From: Candidatus Acidiferrum typicum
GTDB taxonomy: Bacteria > Acidobacteriota > Terriglobia > Acidiferrales > UBA7541
Direction: 5' to 3'
NCBI GenBank assembly: GCA_002478115.1
Contig: DLMH01000076.1
Span: 20,739-52,498 of the forward strand
Length of the DNA: 31,760 nucleotides
A program made the translations under genes and the position numbers. Below the pieces are notes generated by a model. The model made no database searches, was not told the DNA's origin, and saw nothing but the letters and a program-made list of their open reading frames with translations. Positions within the stretch are counted from its first letter, which is position 1. Every line of letters starts with the position of its first letter. Shown here piece after piece: positions 17,034 to 25,514 of the stretch.

Positions 17034-17132
17034 TGTCATTCCGAGGGTCCCGCGCCGCGCGGGTCCCGAGGAATCTGCTTCTGTTTTCCACGTGGCTGAA
17101 AAAGCAGATTCCTCGCTCCGCTCGGAATGACA
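17034..17132. repeat. Long palindromic repeat (HSERSEES type), copy 1
   Basis: The outer arms TGTCATTCCGAG (17034-17045) and CTCGGAATGACA (17121-17132) are perfect 12-bp inverses, and the inner arms CGAGGAATCTGCTT (17067-17080) and AAGCAGATTCCTCG (17102-17115) are perfect 14-bp inverses. The 99-bp unit would fold into a long hairpin. It is non-coding, placed between the phosphatase gene and the PNPOx-like gene. A second, diverged copy lies at 17839-17930. Confidence 0.75.
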
Positions 17133-17174
17133 ATCTCACTTCTTCGGCGTGTTTCGGAATGACAATCTCACTTC
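17122..17174. repeat. 21-bp direct repeat at the end of the palindromic element
   Basis: TCGGAATGACAATCTCACTTC occurs at 17122-17142 and again at 17154-17174 with no mismatch (the first part shown; the unit is 21 bp, period 32). The first copy overlaps the right arm of the long palindrome, so the end of the element has been partly duplicated. Confidence 0.7.
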
Positions 17175-17273
17175 ATATGCGTATTTGTGGGTCAGAGCAC
17201 TGGCGGCGCGCACACAAGGCAGGCACGATAGAGGGCTACGCTCGAATCGAAGGAAAGAAGGGAGCAATCCACA

Positions 17274-17690
17274 ATGGATCTCGCGGAGGTTTTGCGATTT
17301 TTGGAGGGAGAGAAACTGGCGGTGCTGGCAACGTCGGCGGAGGATGGCAGGCCGGAGGCGGCAGTGATGGGATTTGCGGTGACGCCGGAACTGGAGATTA
17401 TTTTCGACACGGTGAGGAGTTTCCGGAAATACGCGAACCTGAAGAAAAATCCGCGCGTGGCGTGGGTGATCGGGTGCTCGTCGGAAATATCGGTGCAACT
17501 TGAAGGAAATGCGGTGGAGTTGGAGGGGGCGGAATTGGAGAAGTACAAAATGATCTACGCGAAGAAGTATCCCGACAGCACGGGGCGCGACAAGTGGGCG
17601 GACCTGACATACTTCGTAACGCGGCCTACATGGGTGCGGTATGGAGATTACACGCCGGGGAAAAGGCGGATCGAGGAGAAAGAGTTTTGA
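17274..17690 (+). CDS. PNPOx-like FMN-binding family protein
   Basis: This 138-residue protein has the split-barrel of the pyridoxamine 5'-phosphate oxidase/general stress protein 26 family. Its start LAEVLRFLEGEKLAVLATSA (about 3-22) and the strand RPEAAVMGFAV (26-36) are typical, with I-I-F-D-T-V-R-S-F-R-K (42-52) at the flavin phosphate-binding position, and NPRVAWVIGC (59-68) and VQLEGNAVEL following. Such proteins often bind FMN, F420 or heme and do not make pyridoxal phosphate; the true activity is open. It is cytoplasmic and stands alone. AAGGGAG lies about 9 nt before the ATG. Confidence 0.82.
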   Translation: MDLAEVLRFLEGEKLAVLATSAEDGRPEAAVMGFAVTPELEIIFDTVRSFRKYANLKKNPRVAWVIGCSSEISVQLEGNAVELEGAELEKYKMIYAKKYPDSTGRDKWADLTYFVTRPTWVRYGDYTPGKRRIEEKEF

Positions 17691-17838
17691 GGAGGCTGAG
17701 AGTTCAGAGGTAAAGGCAAAAAAGAAGAGCTCGCCACGGAGCGAGCACAGGGGCGCGGAGAAGCGTCCGTGATACTTGACGGGGCAAAAGCGGGAGCAGG
17801 GCTCCTGCACCCGAACAGCTTGCGGAAAAAGCACCATC

Positions 17839-17930
17839 CCGTCATTCCGAACGGAGTCATCGGAGTGAGGAATCCCTCTTTTCTTGGGTTTCCGCCGAAG
17901 AGAGATTCCTCGCTTCGCTCGGAATGACGG
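17839..17930. repeat. Long palindromic repeat (HSERSEES type), copy 2
   Basis: The outer arms CCGTCATTCCGA (17839-17850) and TCGGAATGACGG (17919-17930) are perfect 12-bp inverses; the inner GTGAGGAATC and GATTCCTCGC segments pair imperfectly. It lies between the convergent PNPOx-like gene and the exporter operon and could act as a transcription barrier on both strands. The reverse strand of this unit encodes the peptide SERSEES that marks such repeats in spurious gene calls. Confidence 0.72.
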
Positions 17931-17963
17931 GCAAAGCCACTTTTTCCGCAGCCTGCTAAAGAA

Positions 17964-19247
17964 TCAGAGTTCGCGAAGTGCGACCGCGACGGGGCGGATG
18001 GCTGCGCGAACCGCCGGAAGCAGGCCGCCAAGAACGCCCATGACCAGGGCGAAGAGCAGACCCAAACCCAACAGTTTGAAGGTAATCTTAAAGGCAAAGG
18101 CGATACTGGAAAAGGTCTGAAAATTCATGGTGCTGGTGGTCAAGCCGTTGAGAGGCAGGACCGCCAAGCAGCCGATAACCCCGCCGACGATGGAGATCAG
18201 AAGGGCCTCAAATAGGAAAGAGAGGATGACGTTCCAGGTGCTGAAGCCGACGGCGCGCATGGTGGCGATTTCGCGGCCGCGCTCGGAGACAGCGGAATAC
18301 ATGGTGTTCAGCGCACCAAAGATAGCCCCGATGGCCATGATTGCTGCAACGAATCCACCGAGCCAGGTGATGAGTGTGGTCATGGTGGTGGATTGCTTGG
18401 CGTAGTAATCGACCTCGCGGATGACGTCTACGTTGAGGCGGGGATCGGAAGTCAGGGAATCCTTGAGGGTCTTGAAAGAATCCGTGGAAGCCAGGTGAAC
18501 GGTAACGGACTGAAAGATATTGCTGGGACGCTTCAGGATGTCGTTCAGGACGTGCGAATCGCACCAGATTTCCGAGTCAAAAGCGGACCCACCGGCGTCA
18601 AAGACTCCGACGACTTCCCAGTGGCCACCGGCCATGTCGATCTTATTGCCGACCGTAAGACCGGAGTAAGTTTTGGAGGCGTTTTTTCCGACAACGATTT
18701 CGGAGACGCCGGGGTGAAACATGCGTCCTTGCTCGATTTTTACGAACTTCCTGATTTCGAGAACGTTTGGGGAGACCCCGCGGGTCTGGACATTGGCGTC
18801 GGTGCCCGTGCTAATCAAAGGGACGGGCATGACGCCGACAACTTCCTGGGTGACAAGCGGGCCGTTGGGGCCTCGGGCAATTCCCGGAGCGTCCTGAATC
18901 ACCTTGATGGAGTCCAAAGTGACGCCGCCCATCATTTCCGAGGGAGAGCCAGCGCGCATGACGAGGGCGTTATCGGGCGAACCGGAAGCGACGAGGGTGG
19001 CTTTGAAGCCACGCGCAAGCGAGAGCATGGCGACAAAGACGCCGACCGTGCCGGCGATTCCGAGAACCGCGACAATCGTCGAAGTCCAGCGGGCCCTAAT
19101 GCTGCGAAAGTTGTAGGAGACCGGCACGTTGCCAAGAAAAGGCGCGAGCAAGCCAGCAACGATTCCCCCAACCACGACCAGGACAAGCAGAAGGGCGAAG
19201 ATCGCCACCACGGTAATCAAGAATCCGAAGAACAGTTTAGGCAGCAT
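17964..19247 (-). CDS. ABC exporter permease 2 (FtsX/MacB-type)
   Basis: The 427-residue inner-membrane protein has an N-terminal helix pair (about 5-35), a second helix near 55-80 that leads into a large extracytoplasmic domain (about 85-285), and a C-terminal FtsX domain with three helices (about 290-425). The segment NTMYSAVSERGREIATMRAVGFS is the coupling-helix region typical of MacB/LolC-type permeases. It is the last gene of the adaptor-ATPase-permease-permease operon, starting 2 nt after the stop of permease 1 with GGAGAG upstream. The extra N-terminal helices distinguish it from permease 1, so the two probably form a heterodimer. Confidence 0.9.
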   Translation of the reverse strand: MLPKLFFGFLITVVAIFALLLVLVVVGGIVAGLLAPFLGNVPVSYNFRSIRARWTSTIVAVLGIAGTVGVFVAMLSLARGFKATLVASGSPDNALVMRAGSPSEMMGGVTLDSIKVIQDAPGIARGPNGPLVTQEVVGVMPVPLISTGTDANVQTRGVSPNVLEIRKFVKIEQGRMFHPGVSEIVVGKNASKTYSGLTVGNKIDMAGGHWEVVGVFDAGGSAFDSEIWCDSHVLNDILKRPSNIFQSVTVHLASTDSFKTLKDSLTSDPRLNVDVIREVDYYAKQSTTMTTLITWLGGFVAAIMAIGAIFGALNTMYSAVSERGREIATMRAVGFSTWNVILSFLFEALLISIVGGVIGCLAVLPLNGLTTSTMNFQTFSSIAFAFKITFKLLGLGLLFALVMGVLGGLLPAVRAAIRPVAVALREL

Positions 19248-19249
19248 TC

Positions 19250-20398
19250 TCAGACTCTCCTCAGGGCAGTCACTACGCGCATGTGCATAGCGGTCAAACC
19301 GGGGAGCATGCCGCTGATGAGCCCTACAAGAATCGCAAGAATCAGTCCGAGCACAAGAGTAGAGGGAGAAAGCACAAGAGCAGGCAGCAGGCCATTAAGC
19401 CCTTTGGCCAGTACCGGCACGGCCACCACAGAAGACAAGAGGCCAAGAATACCGCCGATGAGAGCGATGATCAGCGATTCGGCAAGCACGAAGAAGAGCA
19501 CGGCGCGATCGGAATAGCCGATGGCTTTGAAGACGGCGAATTCAGGAGTGCGCTCGCGAACAGAAATGGCCATGGTATTGCCAGTAACCAGGAGAAGAGT
19601 GAGGAAGACGATGGTACCGATGGTGATGATCAGGAATTTGATGTTGCCGAACTGCTTAACCCAATTGGCGAGAAAGGCGGATTCCGTTTCGGTTTTGGTT
19701 TCGAAGGGAGAGTTTGCGAACTCGGCATCGATGGCTTTGGAGACGCGGACGGCATCGTCGGGGCTGTCCAATCGGAGAACGTACCAGCCGACTTGGCCCT
19801 TGATCCCGGCGGAAACATGCTCCTGGAAATAATCCCACTGCAGCCAGAATTGGGTCTCGTCGTCCTGCGGGCGTTTGCCGTGATAGATCCCGTCAATGTT
19901 GAATTCCCAATTGCCGGTACCCCAAATGGTGACCATCAACGGGACCCGGTCGCCGATTTTCCAGCCAAAACGCTCGGCCGTGCGCGCGCCGACGATGGCG
20001 CCCTGGCGGTCTTTCACAAAGGCATTCCACTGATCGTCGGGAACAAGCAGCTCCGGAATAACCTGACGCTGGTTTTCGGGATCAATGACGAACTGTGGGA
20101 AGAAGTTTTTCTCGTCCTTATAGACGGCGCCGAACCAATTGTTGTGCGTGATGACTTTGACGCCCGGAATGCGCAGAATTTTATCGCGGTAGGAGAGCGG
20201 GAGGGGATTGATGATGGAAGTGCGGTTGATGATTACCAGGCGATCGGCACCGGCGACATCGGCGCCGCGCTGAAACGCGTCGTTGACGACCGCAAGAAAG
20301 GCGAACAGGAACAAAGCCACGGCGAAGGAGCCGATGGTGAGAAGGAGGCGGACCTTCTTGCGCAAGAGATTCGCGAGGATGATGCGCGCGAATTTCAT
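19250..20398 (-). CDS. ABC exporter permease 1 (FtsX/MacB-type)
   Basis: This 382-residue integral membrane subunit has an N-terminal helix (about 15-40), a MacB-like extracytoplasmic domain (about 45-240) and an FtsX domain with three C-terminal helices from about 250 to 375. The sequence SVRERTPEFAVFKAIGYSDR is the coupling region that docks on the ATPase. The start ATG overlaps the stop of the ATPase gene by 4 nt. Together with permease 2 and the MacA-like adaptor it should form a tripartite exporter reaching an outer-membrane channel, which is not encoded here. The cargo is not indicated; peptides, lipids or antibiotics are family possibilities. Confidence 0.9.
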   Translation of the reverse strand: MKFARIILANLLRKKVRLLLTIGSFAVALFLFAFLAVVNDAFQRGADVAGADRLVIINRTSIINPLPLSYRDKILRIPGVKVITHNNWFGAVYKDEKNFFPQFVIDPENQRQVIPELLVPDDQWNAFVKDRQGAIVGARTAERFGWKIGDRVPLMVTIWGTGNWEFNIDGIYHGKRPQDDETQFWLQWDYFQEHVSAGIKGQVGWYVLRLDSPDDAVRVSKAIDAEFANSPFETKTETESAFLANWVKQFGNIKFLIITIGTIVFLTLLLVTGNTMAISVRERTPEFAVFKAIGYSDRAVLFFVLAESLIIALIGGILGLLSSVVAVPVLAKGLNGLLPALVLSPSTLVLGLILAILVGLISGMLPGLTAMHMRVVTALRRV

Positions 20399-21138
20399 GC
20401 GACCCCTCCGGCACCAGTAAGCGGAGTCGTGTGCTTGCCTTCGACCAGCACGCCTTTGTCGAGGTGCAGGATGGAGCTGGCCCGGGCGGCGACGACGGGA
20501 TCGTGGGTCACCATCAGCACGGTTTTATGGTGCCTGCCGACAAGCTCTTCGATGATCGTCATGACGTCATCGGCGCTCTTGCGGTCGAGGTCCCCGGTAG
20601 GCTCGTCGCAGAGAAGGAAGGTGGGATCGGAAACGATGGCGCGGGCAATGGTGACCCGCTGTTCCTGACCGCCGGAGAGCTGGCGGGGATAGTGATTCAT
20701 GCGGTCGGAGAGGCCAACGACGCCGAGAGCGGTCTCGACGTGTGAGCGGCGCTCCGCCTTGGAAAGTTTCGTGAGCAGGAGAGGCAGCTCCACATTCTGA
20801 AATGCGGTGAGCACGGGAATGAGGTTATACATCTGAAAGATGAAGCCGACGTGGCGGGCGCGCCACTCCGTGAGCCGGCCGCTGGACATGTGGGTGATCT
20901 CATCGCCGGCGACGGTGATGCGGCCGCGCGTGGGCACGTCCAAACCACCGAGAAGATTGAGAAGAGTGCTCTTGCCGGAGCCGCTGGGGCCCATGAACGC
21001 GACGAATTCACCGGCTTCCACATCGAGATTGAGCCCCTGCAGGACGTCAATTTCCTCCCCGCCGCGACGATAGGTTTTGTCGAGGTCGCGGGCCTGGATG
21101 AGACTCGACTGACTGCCACTCCCATCAACTTTGACCAT
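20395..21138 (-). CDS. ABC exporter ATP-binding protein (MacB/LolD type)
   Basis: The 247-residue ATPase has Walker A GPSGSGKS (50-57), a Q-loop in FIFQMYNLIPVLTAFQNVELP, the signature LSGGQEQRV (Q-E-Q instead of the common Q-Q-Q), Walker B FLLCDEPTGDLD and the switch histidine in MVTHDP. It belongs to the MacB/LolD/FtsE-like group that powers FtsX-type permeases. It starts 11 nt after the adaptor stop with AGGAG overlapping that stop, and its own stop overlaps the permease 1 start, so the operon is tightly coupled. It is a cytoplasmic peripheral subunit. Confidence 0.95.
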   Translation of the reverse strand: MVKVDGSGSQSSLIQARDLDKTYRRGGEEIDVLQGLNLDVEAGEFVAFMGPSGSGKSTLLNLLGGLDVPTRGRITVAGDEITHMSSGRLTEWRARHVGFIFQMYNLIPVLTAFQNVELPLLLTKLSKAERRSHVETALGVVGLSDRMNHYPRQLSGGQEQRVTIARAIVSDPTFLLCDEPTGDLDRKSADDVMTIIEELVGRHHKTVLMVTHDPVVAARASSILHLDKGVLVEGKHTTPLTGAGGVA

Positions 21139-21149
21139 TAGCGGCGCTC

Positions 21150-22418
21150 CTATTTCTTGATCTGGACGGACTGGCCGTCACGAAGAATTTCCGGGCCGTT
21201 GACGACGACCACCTGCTCGGGCTGCAAGCCCGCAAGGATTTCGACATCGCCACCGCGCACGGCGCCGAGCGTAACACCGCGTCGCTCGAGCGTGTCGCCC
21301 TTCACGACATAGACAAACGTGGAGGAGTTCTCCTGGCGCACCGCAGATTGCGGCACGAGCGCGACGGCGGGAGACTTTTCCTCTTTCTTCTTGGAGGCAT
21401 CATTTTCTTCAAGGAAAGTGACTTTCACGCCCATGTCCGGAAGAATGCGCGGATCTGCGGCGGGATCGATCAGGCGGACGTGATCCTTGTCGGTGAAGGA
21501 GATGCGAACTTTGACGGTGGCCTTCTGGCGGTCCGCCGTGGGAATGACAGTGCGAACCTTCGCGGGAATCTCCCAATCAGGGTAGGCATCGAGTACGGCT
21601 TTGACGGGCTGATTGGCCCGCACCTTGGCGATGTAGGATTCGCTTACGTCCACTTCGATTTCGTTGGAATGAAGATCGACGATGGTAGCGATGCCGGTGC
21701 GCGTGAAGCCGCCTCCGGCAGAAATGGGCGAGACCATCTCGCCAACTTGAGCGTCTTTCGAGACCGCAATGCCGGCGAAGGGCGCGCGGATGGTGCAGTT
21801 ATCGACGGCTTGCTGCTGCTCGCGGATGCGCGCTTCCGAGGCGAGAACCTGTTGCTTGGCCAGCTCGATCTTGGCTCGGAGGCTGTCCGCGGAGGTGGCG
21901 GCGGCATCGAGGGCCTGCTGGGTCTGCACACCTTCCTTGACGAGTTGTTGTGTGCGGTGAAGCTCAATTTCAGCATTGCGGAGCTGGACCTGGAAGTCCG
22001 TAATTGCTGCCTGCAAGGCGTCCCGATCGGCCTTGGCGGAGTCCAGAGCGCGGAGCGTATCGGAATCGTCAAGCGTGGCGAGAAGCTGGTTTTCGCTGAG
22101 GCGCGTGCCTTCGTCGAAAAAGACGCCGGTGACGCGGCCGGTGATCTTAGCAGCGATTGTGGCGCGACGCCGCGGCGTGATGTAGCCGCTGGCATTGAGC
22201 ACGCCAGCCGGGCCGGAAGCAGGCTTGCGAGCGGAGGTCACCTCAACTTCGGCCTTACGGTTGTGATACGCGGAAGCGACAGCGGCTACCAGGGCGATCA
22301 GAATCACGGCAAGGATGATCCAAAGCCAGCGGCGGCCAGCGCCGGGATTGCTGCGTTTGGCGTCGGTGATGCGCAGGGAAGACAAATCGGGCTTCAGGGA
22401 CTTAGGTGTTGTCGCCAT
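21150..22418 (-). CDS. MacA/HlyD-type periplasmic adaptor subunit
   Basis: The 422-residue membrane-fusion protein has one N-terminal transmembrane helix (31-50), a lipoyl/barrel-sandwich half (about 75-115), an alpha-hairpin coiled coil (about 118-206, rich in Gln/Ala/Leu heptads), the second lipoyl half starting IRAPFAGIAV (210-219), and beta-barrel and membrane-proximal domains. It links the inner-membrane pump to a TolC-like channel. A Lys/Glu-rich insertion (NDASKKKEEKSP) sits late in the chain. It is the first gene of the exporter operon; AGGAGA lies about 10 nt upstream of the ATG. The CPBP protease gene ends 164 nt upstream. Confidence 0.93.
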   Translation of the reverse strand: MATTPKSLKPDLSSLRITDAKRSNPGAGRRWLWIILAVILIALVAAVASAYHNRKAEVEVTSARKPASGPAGVLNASGYITPRRRATIAAKITGRVTGVFFDEGTRLSENQLLATLDDSDTLRALDSAKADRDALQAAITDFQVQLRNAEIELHRTQQLVKEGVQTQQALDAAATSADSLRAKIELAKQQVLASEARIREQQQAVDNCTIRAPFAGIAVSKDAQVGEMVSPISAGGGFTRTGIATIVDLHSNEIEVDVSESYIAKVRANQPVKAVLDAYPDWEIPAKVRTVIPTADRQKATVKVRISFTDKDHVRLIDPAADPRILPDMGVKVTFLEENDASKKKEEKSPAVALVPQSAVRQENSSTFVYVVKGDTLERRGVTLGAVRGGDVEILAGLQPEQVVVVNGPEILRDGQSVQIKK

Positions 22419-22582
22419 ACGGGCGGCGTCTCCTCAACCGGGGAGGTTTCACGTCCTTCTCACAGTGGATACGTACCCAGGTGTCTAGAAGTTACGATGA
22501 AAAAGACCACGGAACCGGTACCCGCCATTTTACCGCGAGAGGTGGGTTTCCGGGAGGAAGAATGACGGGGCGGGAAATCGGC

Positions 22583-23218
22583 TCAGACGCGCGAGCCGTG
22601 GTAGAAGAACTGACCCAAGCCGATCGTAAAGATGAAATTGCCAAAGATCGCGTGGTCGAGACAGGCGAAAAGCAGCGATCCGGAGTGCTGGTAGGTGAGG
22701 GAAAACAGGAAACCTCCGATGATACAGAGGATCACGGCAAGCCAATTGCCGAAAATAATGTGCACGAATCCGAAAGCAAAAGCACTAGCGGCAATCATCA
22801 GCAAGCCGCTGCCAAACAGCGGCTGGTAACGGTGAAAGAAAAAGGCGCGGTAGATCAGTTCCTGGGGATAAACGGAAACGAGCGGGTAGAGAAGCATGAC
22901 CAGGGCCCAGAAGCCGGGAGCGCGCTTCAGGAAGGAGAAGAGGAGCTGGGGCGCAAAAACGCGGACTGCGAGACCCAAAAAAGCGAGAAAGAGAGCATCA
23001 CGCACGAGAAGAAGCAGGAGTTGGGAACGAACGTTGTTCCACGAAGCGAGATGAGAAGAATCAAAGCTGGGGTCGCTGCGAAGAACCAGGAAAGCGGCAA
23101 GAGCGGCAAACAGGAGATAGGGGATGGGGAGGTTGGGCAGAAGGCGGTAATAAACAAGCAGAGGAACGCCGGCGAAGAGCGCTGAGAACTCCAACGAAAG
23201 CAGAACGAGGCGCAGCAT
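22583..23218 (-). CDS. CPBP-family intramembrane protease homologue
   Basis: This 211-residue protein with several hydrophobic helices belongs to the CPBP (CAAX protease and bacteriocin-processing) family. Motif 1, usually E-E-x-x-x-R, reads QELIYR (119-124), so the first Glu is Gln; motif 2 has F149-x-x-x-H153 in FGFVHII; motif 3 is DHAIFGN with H189 and N194. The remaining Glu, Arg and His residues could still hold a metal, but reduced or altered activity is possible. Family members process peptides or act as bacteriocin self-immunity factors. It precedes the exporter operon on the same strand, which would fit peptide maturation or immunity, but that link is only inferred. No SD is seen before the ATG. 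Confidence 0.85.
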   Translation of the reverse strand: MLRLVLLSLEFSALFAGVPLLVYYRLLPNLPIPYLLFAALAAFLVLRSDPSFDSSHLASWNNVRSQLLLLLVRDALFLAFLGLAVRVFAPQLLFSFLKRAPGFWALVMLLYPLVSVYPQELIYRAFFFHRYQPLFGSGLLMIAASAFAFGFVHIIFGNWLAVILCIIGGFLFSLTYQHSGSLLFACLDHAIFGNFIFTIGLGQFFYHGSRV

Positions 23219-23240
23219 AGATGAGCGCCAACAGCTTACC

Positions 23241-23513
23241 TCAGGTTGCGGACGGCTTGTCAGCCGTGATGAGTGGCGGAGAAGAAGAGCGGCGCAGGGT
23301 GTCGCGGAGACTGTTCACGGCTGCCTGGGCGTGATGGACCTGCTGGTGGATGGTCTTGGCGTTATCGCGGTCCTCCGGCGAGAGTGCGGGGATGTCGGCA
23401 AGAAGCTCCGAATAGCCGAGGATGGCCGTAATTGGGGGTGTGTCGGCTGCACTTGCAAACCAGGGGGGTGTAGGGGAACCTAATAGGCTTGCGGTATCGC
23501 TCCCCGCAGCCAC
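23241..23513 (-). pseudogene. Short ORF with a histidine-kinase dimerisation-like remnant
   Basis: This 90-codon frame contains TPPITAILGYSELLAD (25-40) followed by LSPEDRDNAKTIHQQVHHAQAAVNSLRDTL (about 44-73). This matches the region right after the phospho-acceptor in histidine kinases (N-P-L-T-A-I-L-G-Y-x-E-L-L), but the preceding H-E-L-N phospho-acceptor segment is missing and no ATPase domain follows. The first 24 residues do not look related. It is therefore most likely a decayed fragment, though a small helical protein derived from a kinase is possible. It ends 22 nt before the CPBP gene on the same strand, and its 5' end is 34 nt from the divergent CoA-transferase gene. Confidence 0.5.
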
Positions 23514-23546
23514 AGTTTCAGAGGTTAACTAACGAGCGAGGAATCC

Positions 23547-24869
23547 ATGGGATATCGGACAGCACAGGAAGACTACGCAGCAAAGCTCACCACGCCGGCC
23601 AAGGCAGTCGAAGGAATAGCGAATGGAAGCACACTTTGCCTGGCGCTGGCGGTGGGCATGCCCGGAGGGCTGGCCAGGGCCGTTGCCGACCGCATCCTTG
23701 CGGGCAACCTGCAGGATTTGAACTTGTATTACCAGCATTCCATGAAGTACAGCGAAGAAACGCTGATCCGGCCGGAAGTATTGTCCAAGGTGGATGCGCG
23801 CGTCTTTTTCATGGGCGACCCGGACCGCAAGATGGTCGCCCTGGGAATCTCCGAGGGGAGAAAGTACCTGAGCTATGTGCCCATCAATTTTTCCAACATC
23901 CCCCGTGCGCTGACGGAGCACATTCGGGTGAACACCTTTCTGGTGACCGTTTCGCCGATGGATGCGTCGGGCCATTTCAGCCTGGGCACGAATAACGACT
24001 ACGCCTCGACGGTGCTGCGGCATTGCGACCGCGTGGTAGTGGAAGTGAACCGCAACATGCCGCGGGTGTTTGGCGATTCGCTGGTGCACGTCTCGGAAGT
24101 GCAGGCGATCGTCGAAAATCACGCGCCGCTGGTGCAAGTGCCATACAAGGATCCTGACGAAGATTCGATGAAGATCGGGAAGTGCATCGCCGAACAGATC
24201 CCGGACGGCGCGACGCTGCAACTAGGGATCGGGAACCTGCCCAATGCCGTGGCGCTGCTGCTCGCGAATCGCAATGACCTGGGAATTCATTCCGAGCTTT
24301 TCAGCCACGCGTTAATGCGGCTGGTGAAAAGCGGCGTGGCCAACGGCAGGAAGAAGACGCTGCACCCGCGGAAACACGTGTTCACGTTCTCGATTGGAGA
24401 CGATGAGCTCTATCAGTTCATCAACGACAATCCCTCGATGGAGAGCTACGCGTCCTCCTACGTGAACAACATCGACATCATCGCGCAACACGACAACATG
24501 ATGAGCGTGAACACCGCGGTTGAGGTGGATCTCTACGGCCAGGTAAACGGGGAATTCATCAACGGTCATCAATACAGCGGGTCGGGCGGACAGTTCGACT
24601 TCGTGAAGGGCGCCTCCTTTTCAAAGGGCGGCAAGTCCTTCATCGGATTGAAAGCGACGGTGAAGAACGGAACAATTTCGTGCATCGTGCCGCACGTGCA
24701 AATGGCGACGGATACGCGCATGGACGTCGAGCACATCGTGACGGAATATGGCTGCGTGAATCTGCGCGGCAGGTCGACCCGGGAACGCGCGCTGGCGCTG
24801 ATTAGCATCGCGGATCCGAACTTCCGGAACGAATTGACCAAGCACGCCAAATCGATCAACCTGATCTGA
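23547..24869 (+). CDS. Acetyl-CoA hydrolase / 4-hydroxybutyrate-type CoA-transferase
   Basis: This 440-residue enzyme belongs to the class I CoA-transferase family that includes acetyl-CoA hydrolase, succinyl-CoA:acetate and 4-hydroxybutyrate CoA-transferases. The segment LGIGNLPNAVALLL (226-239) leads to GIHSELFSHA (246-255), whose E250 corresponds to the glutamate that forms the CoA thioester intermediate in Clostridium 4-hydroxybutyrate CoA-transferase. SPMDASGHFSLGTNNDY (136-152) and the block from GQFDFVKGA to EYGCVNLRGRS (towards the C-terminus) are also typical. The acyl substrate cannot be read from sequence. It is cytoplasmic. GAGGA lies 5-9 nt before the ATG. It is monocistronic as far as the layout shows. 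Confidence 0.9.
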   Translation: MGYRTAQEDYAAKLTTPAKAVEGIANGSTLCLALAVGMPGGLARAVADRILAGNLQDLNLYYQHSMKYSEETLIRPEVLSKVDARVFFMGDPDRKMVALGISEGRKYLSYVPINFSNIPRALTEHIRVNTFLVTVSPMDASGHFSLGTNNDYASTVLRHCDRVVVEVNRNMPRVFGDSLVHVSEVQAIVENHAPLVQVPYKDPDEDSMKIGKCIAEQIPDGATLQLGIGNLPNAVALLLANRNDLGIHSELFSHALMRLVKSGVANGRKKTLHPRKHVFTFSIGDDELYQFINDNPSMESYASSYVNNIDIIAQHDNMMSVNTAVEVDLYGQVNGEFINGHQYSGSGGQFDFVKGASFSKGGKSFIGLKATVKNGTISCIVPHVQMATDTRMDVEHIVTEYGCVNLRGRSTRERALALISIADPNFRNELTKHAKSINLI

Positions 24870-25070
24870 TCAGCTCAATTGCTACAGTTTGACTGCGACC
24901 GGCGCGGAAACGGCTGAGGCTTGTAAAGCTATCCCTTGATGACAGAGAACAGTTTTTCAGGATTTGGCTGACAAGCGCAGCCACATGCGACGGAAGACGC
25001 CGGAATGTAAGGTAACTGGTCCAAGGGTCAGGCCTGTTAGAATGCAAGGCGAGGCGGAGGAGGAATAAGC

Positions 25071-25505
25071 ATGGACGCACAAAATTTTGCGAATCACCCC
25101 AAGACGGTGCCGTTGTTTCATTACTTTGTGATTCCGGCATTGACGTTGAATTTCGGCTGGTCGATCTATCGCTTGGCACACTGGCGCCATTGGATGGATG
25201 GACTGGTAGACTTGCTGACCGCAGCAGCGTTGCTGTTGCTGGCCTTTTTTGCGCGAATCTTCGCGCTAACGGTGCAGGACCGCGTAATCCGGCTGGAGGA
25301 GCGGCTGCGGTTTGAGCGGTTATTGCCGGAAGATTTGAAGGCGCGGATACCGGAATTCACGCGCGGTCAATTTGTGGCCTTGCGGTTTGCGAGCGACGCG
25401 GAGCTTCCGGCACTGGCGCGTAAGGTCCTGAGCGACAATCTGACGGACCGCAAAGCCATCAAGCAATTGGTGCAGAACTGGCGCGCCGACCACCTGCGCG
25501 CGTAG
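25071..25505 (+). CDS. DUF6526-like small membrane protein
   Basis: This 144-residue protein begins QNFANHPKTVPLFHYFVIPA (4-23), a start that I associate with the DUF6526 family. Two hydrophobic segments (about 15-33 and 46-68) are followed by a cytoplasmic helical tail rich in Arg and Leu (VIRLEERLRFERLLPEDL, 72-89; then a segment up to 144). The function is unknown. A strong GGAGGAGGAA lies about 6 nt before the ATG. It is convergent with the next SDR gene; the stops are only 9 nt apart. Confidence 0.72.
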   Translation: MDAQNFANHPKTVPLFHYFVIPALTLNFGWSIYRLAHWRHWMDGLVDLLTAAALLLLAFFARIFALTVQDRVIRLEERLRFERLLPEDLKARIPEFTRGQFVALRFASDAELPALARKVLSDNLTDRKAIKQLVQNWRADHLRA

Positions 25506-25514
25506 GCGAAGCCA

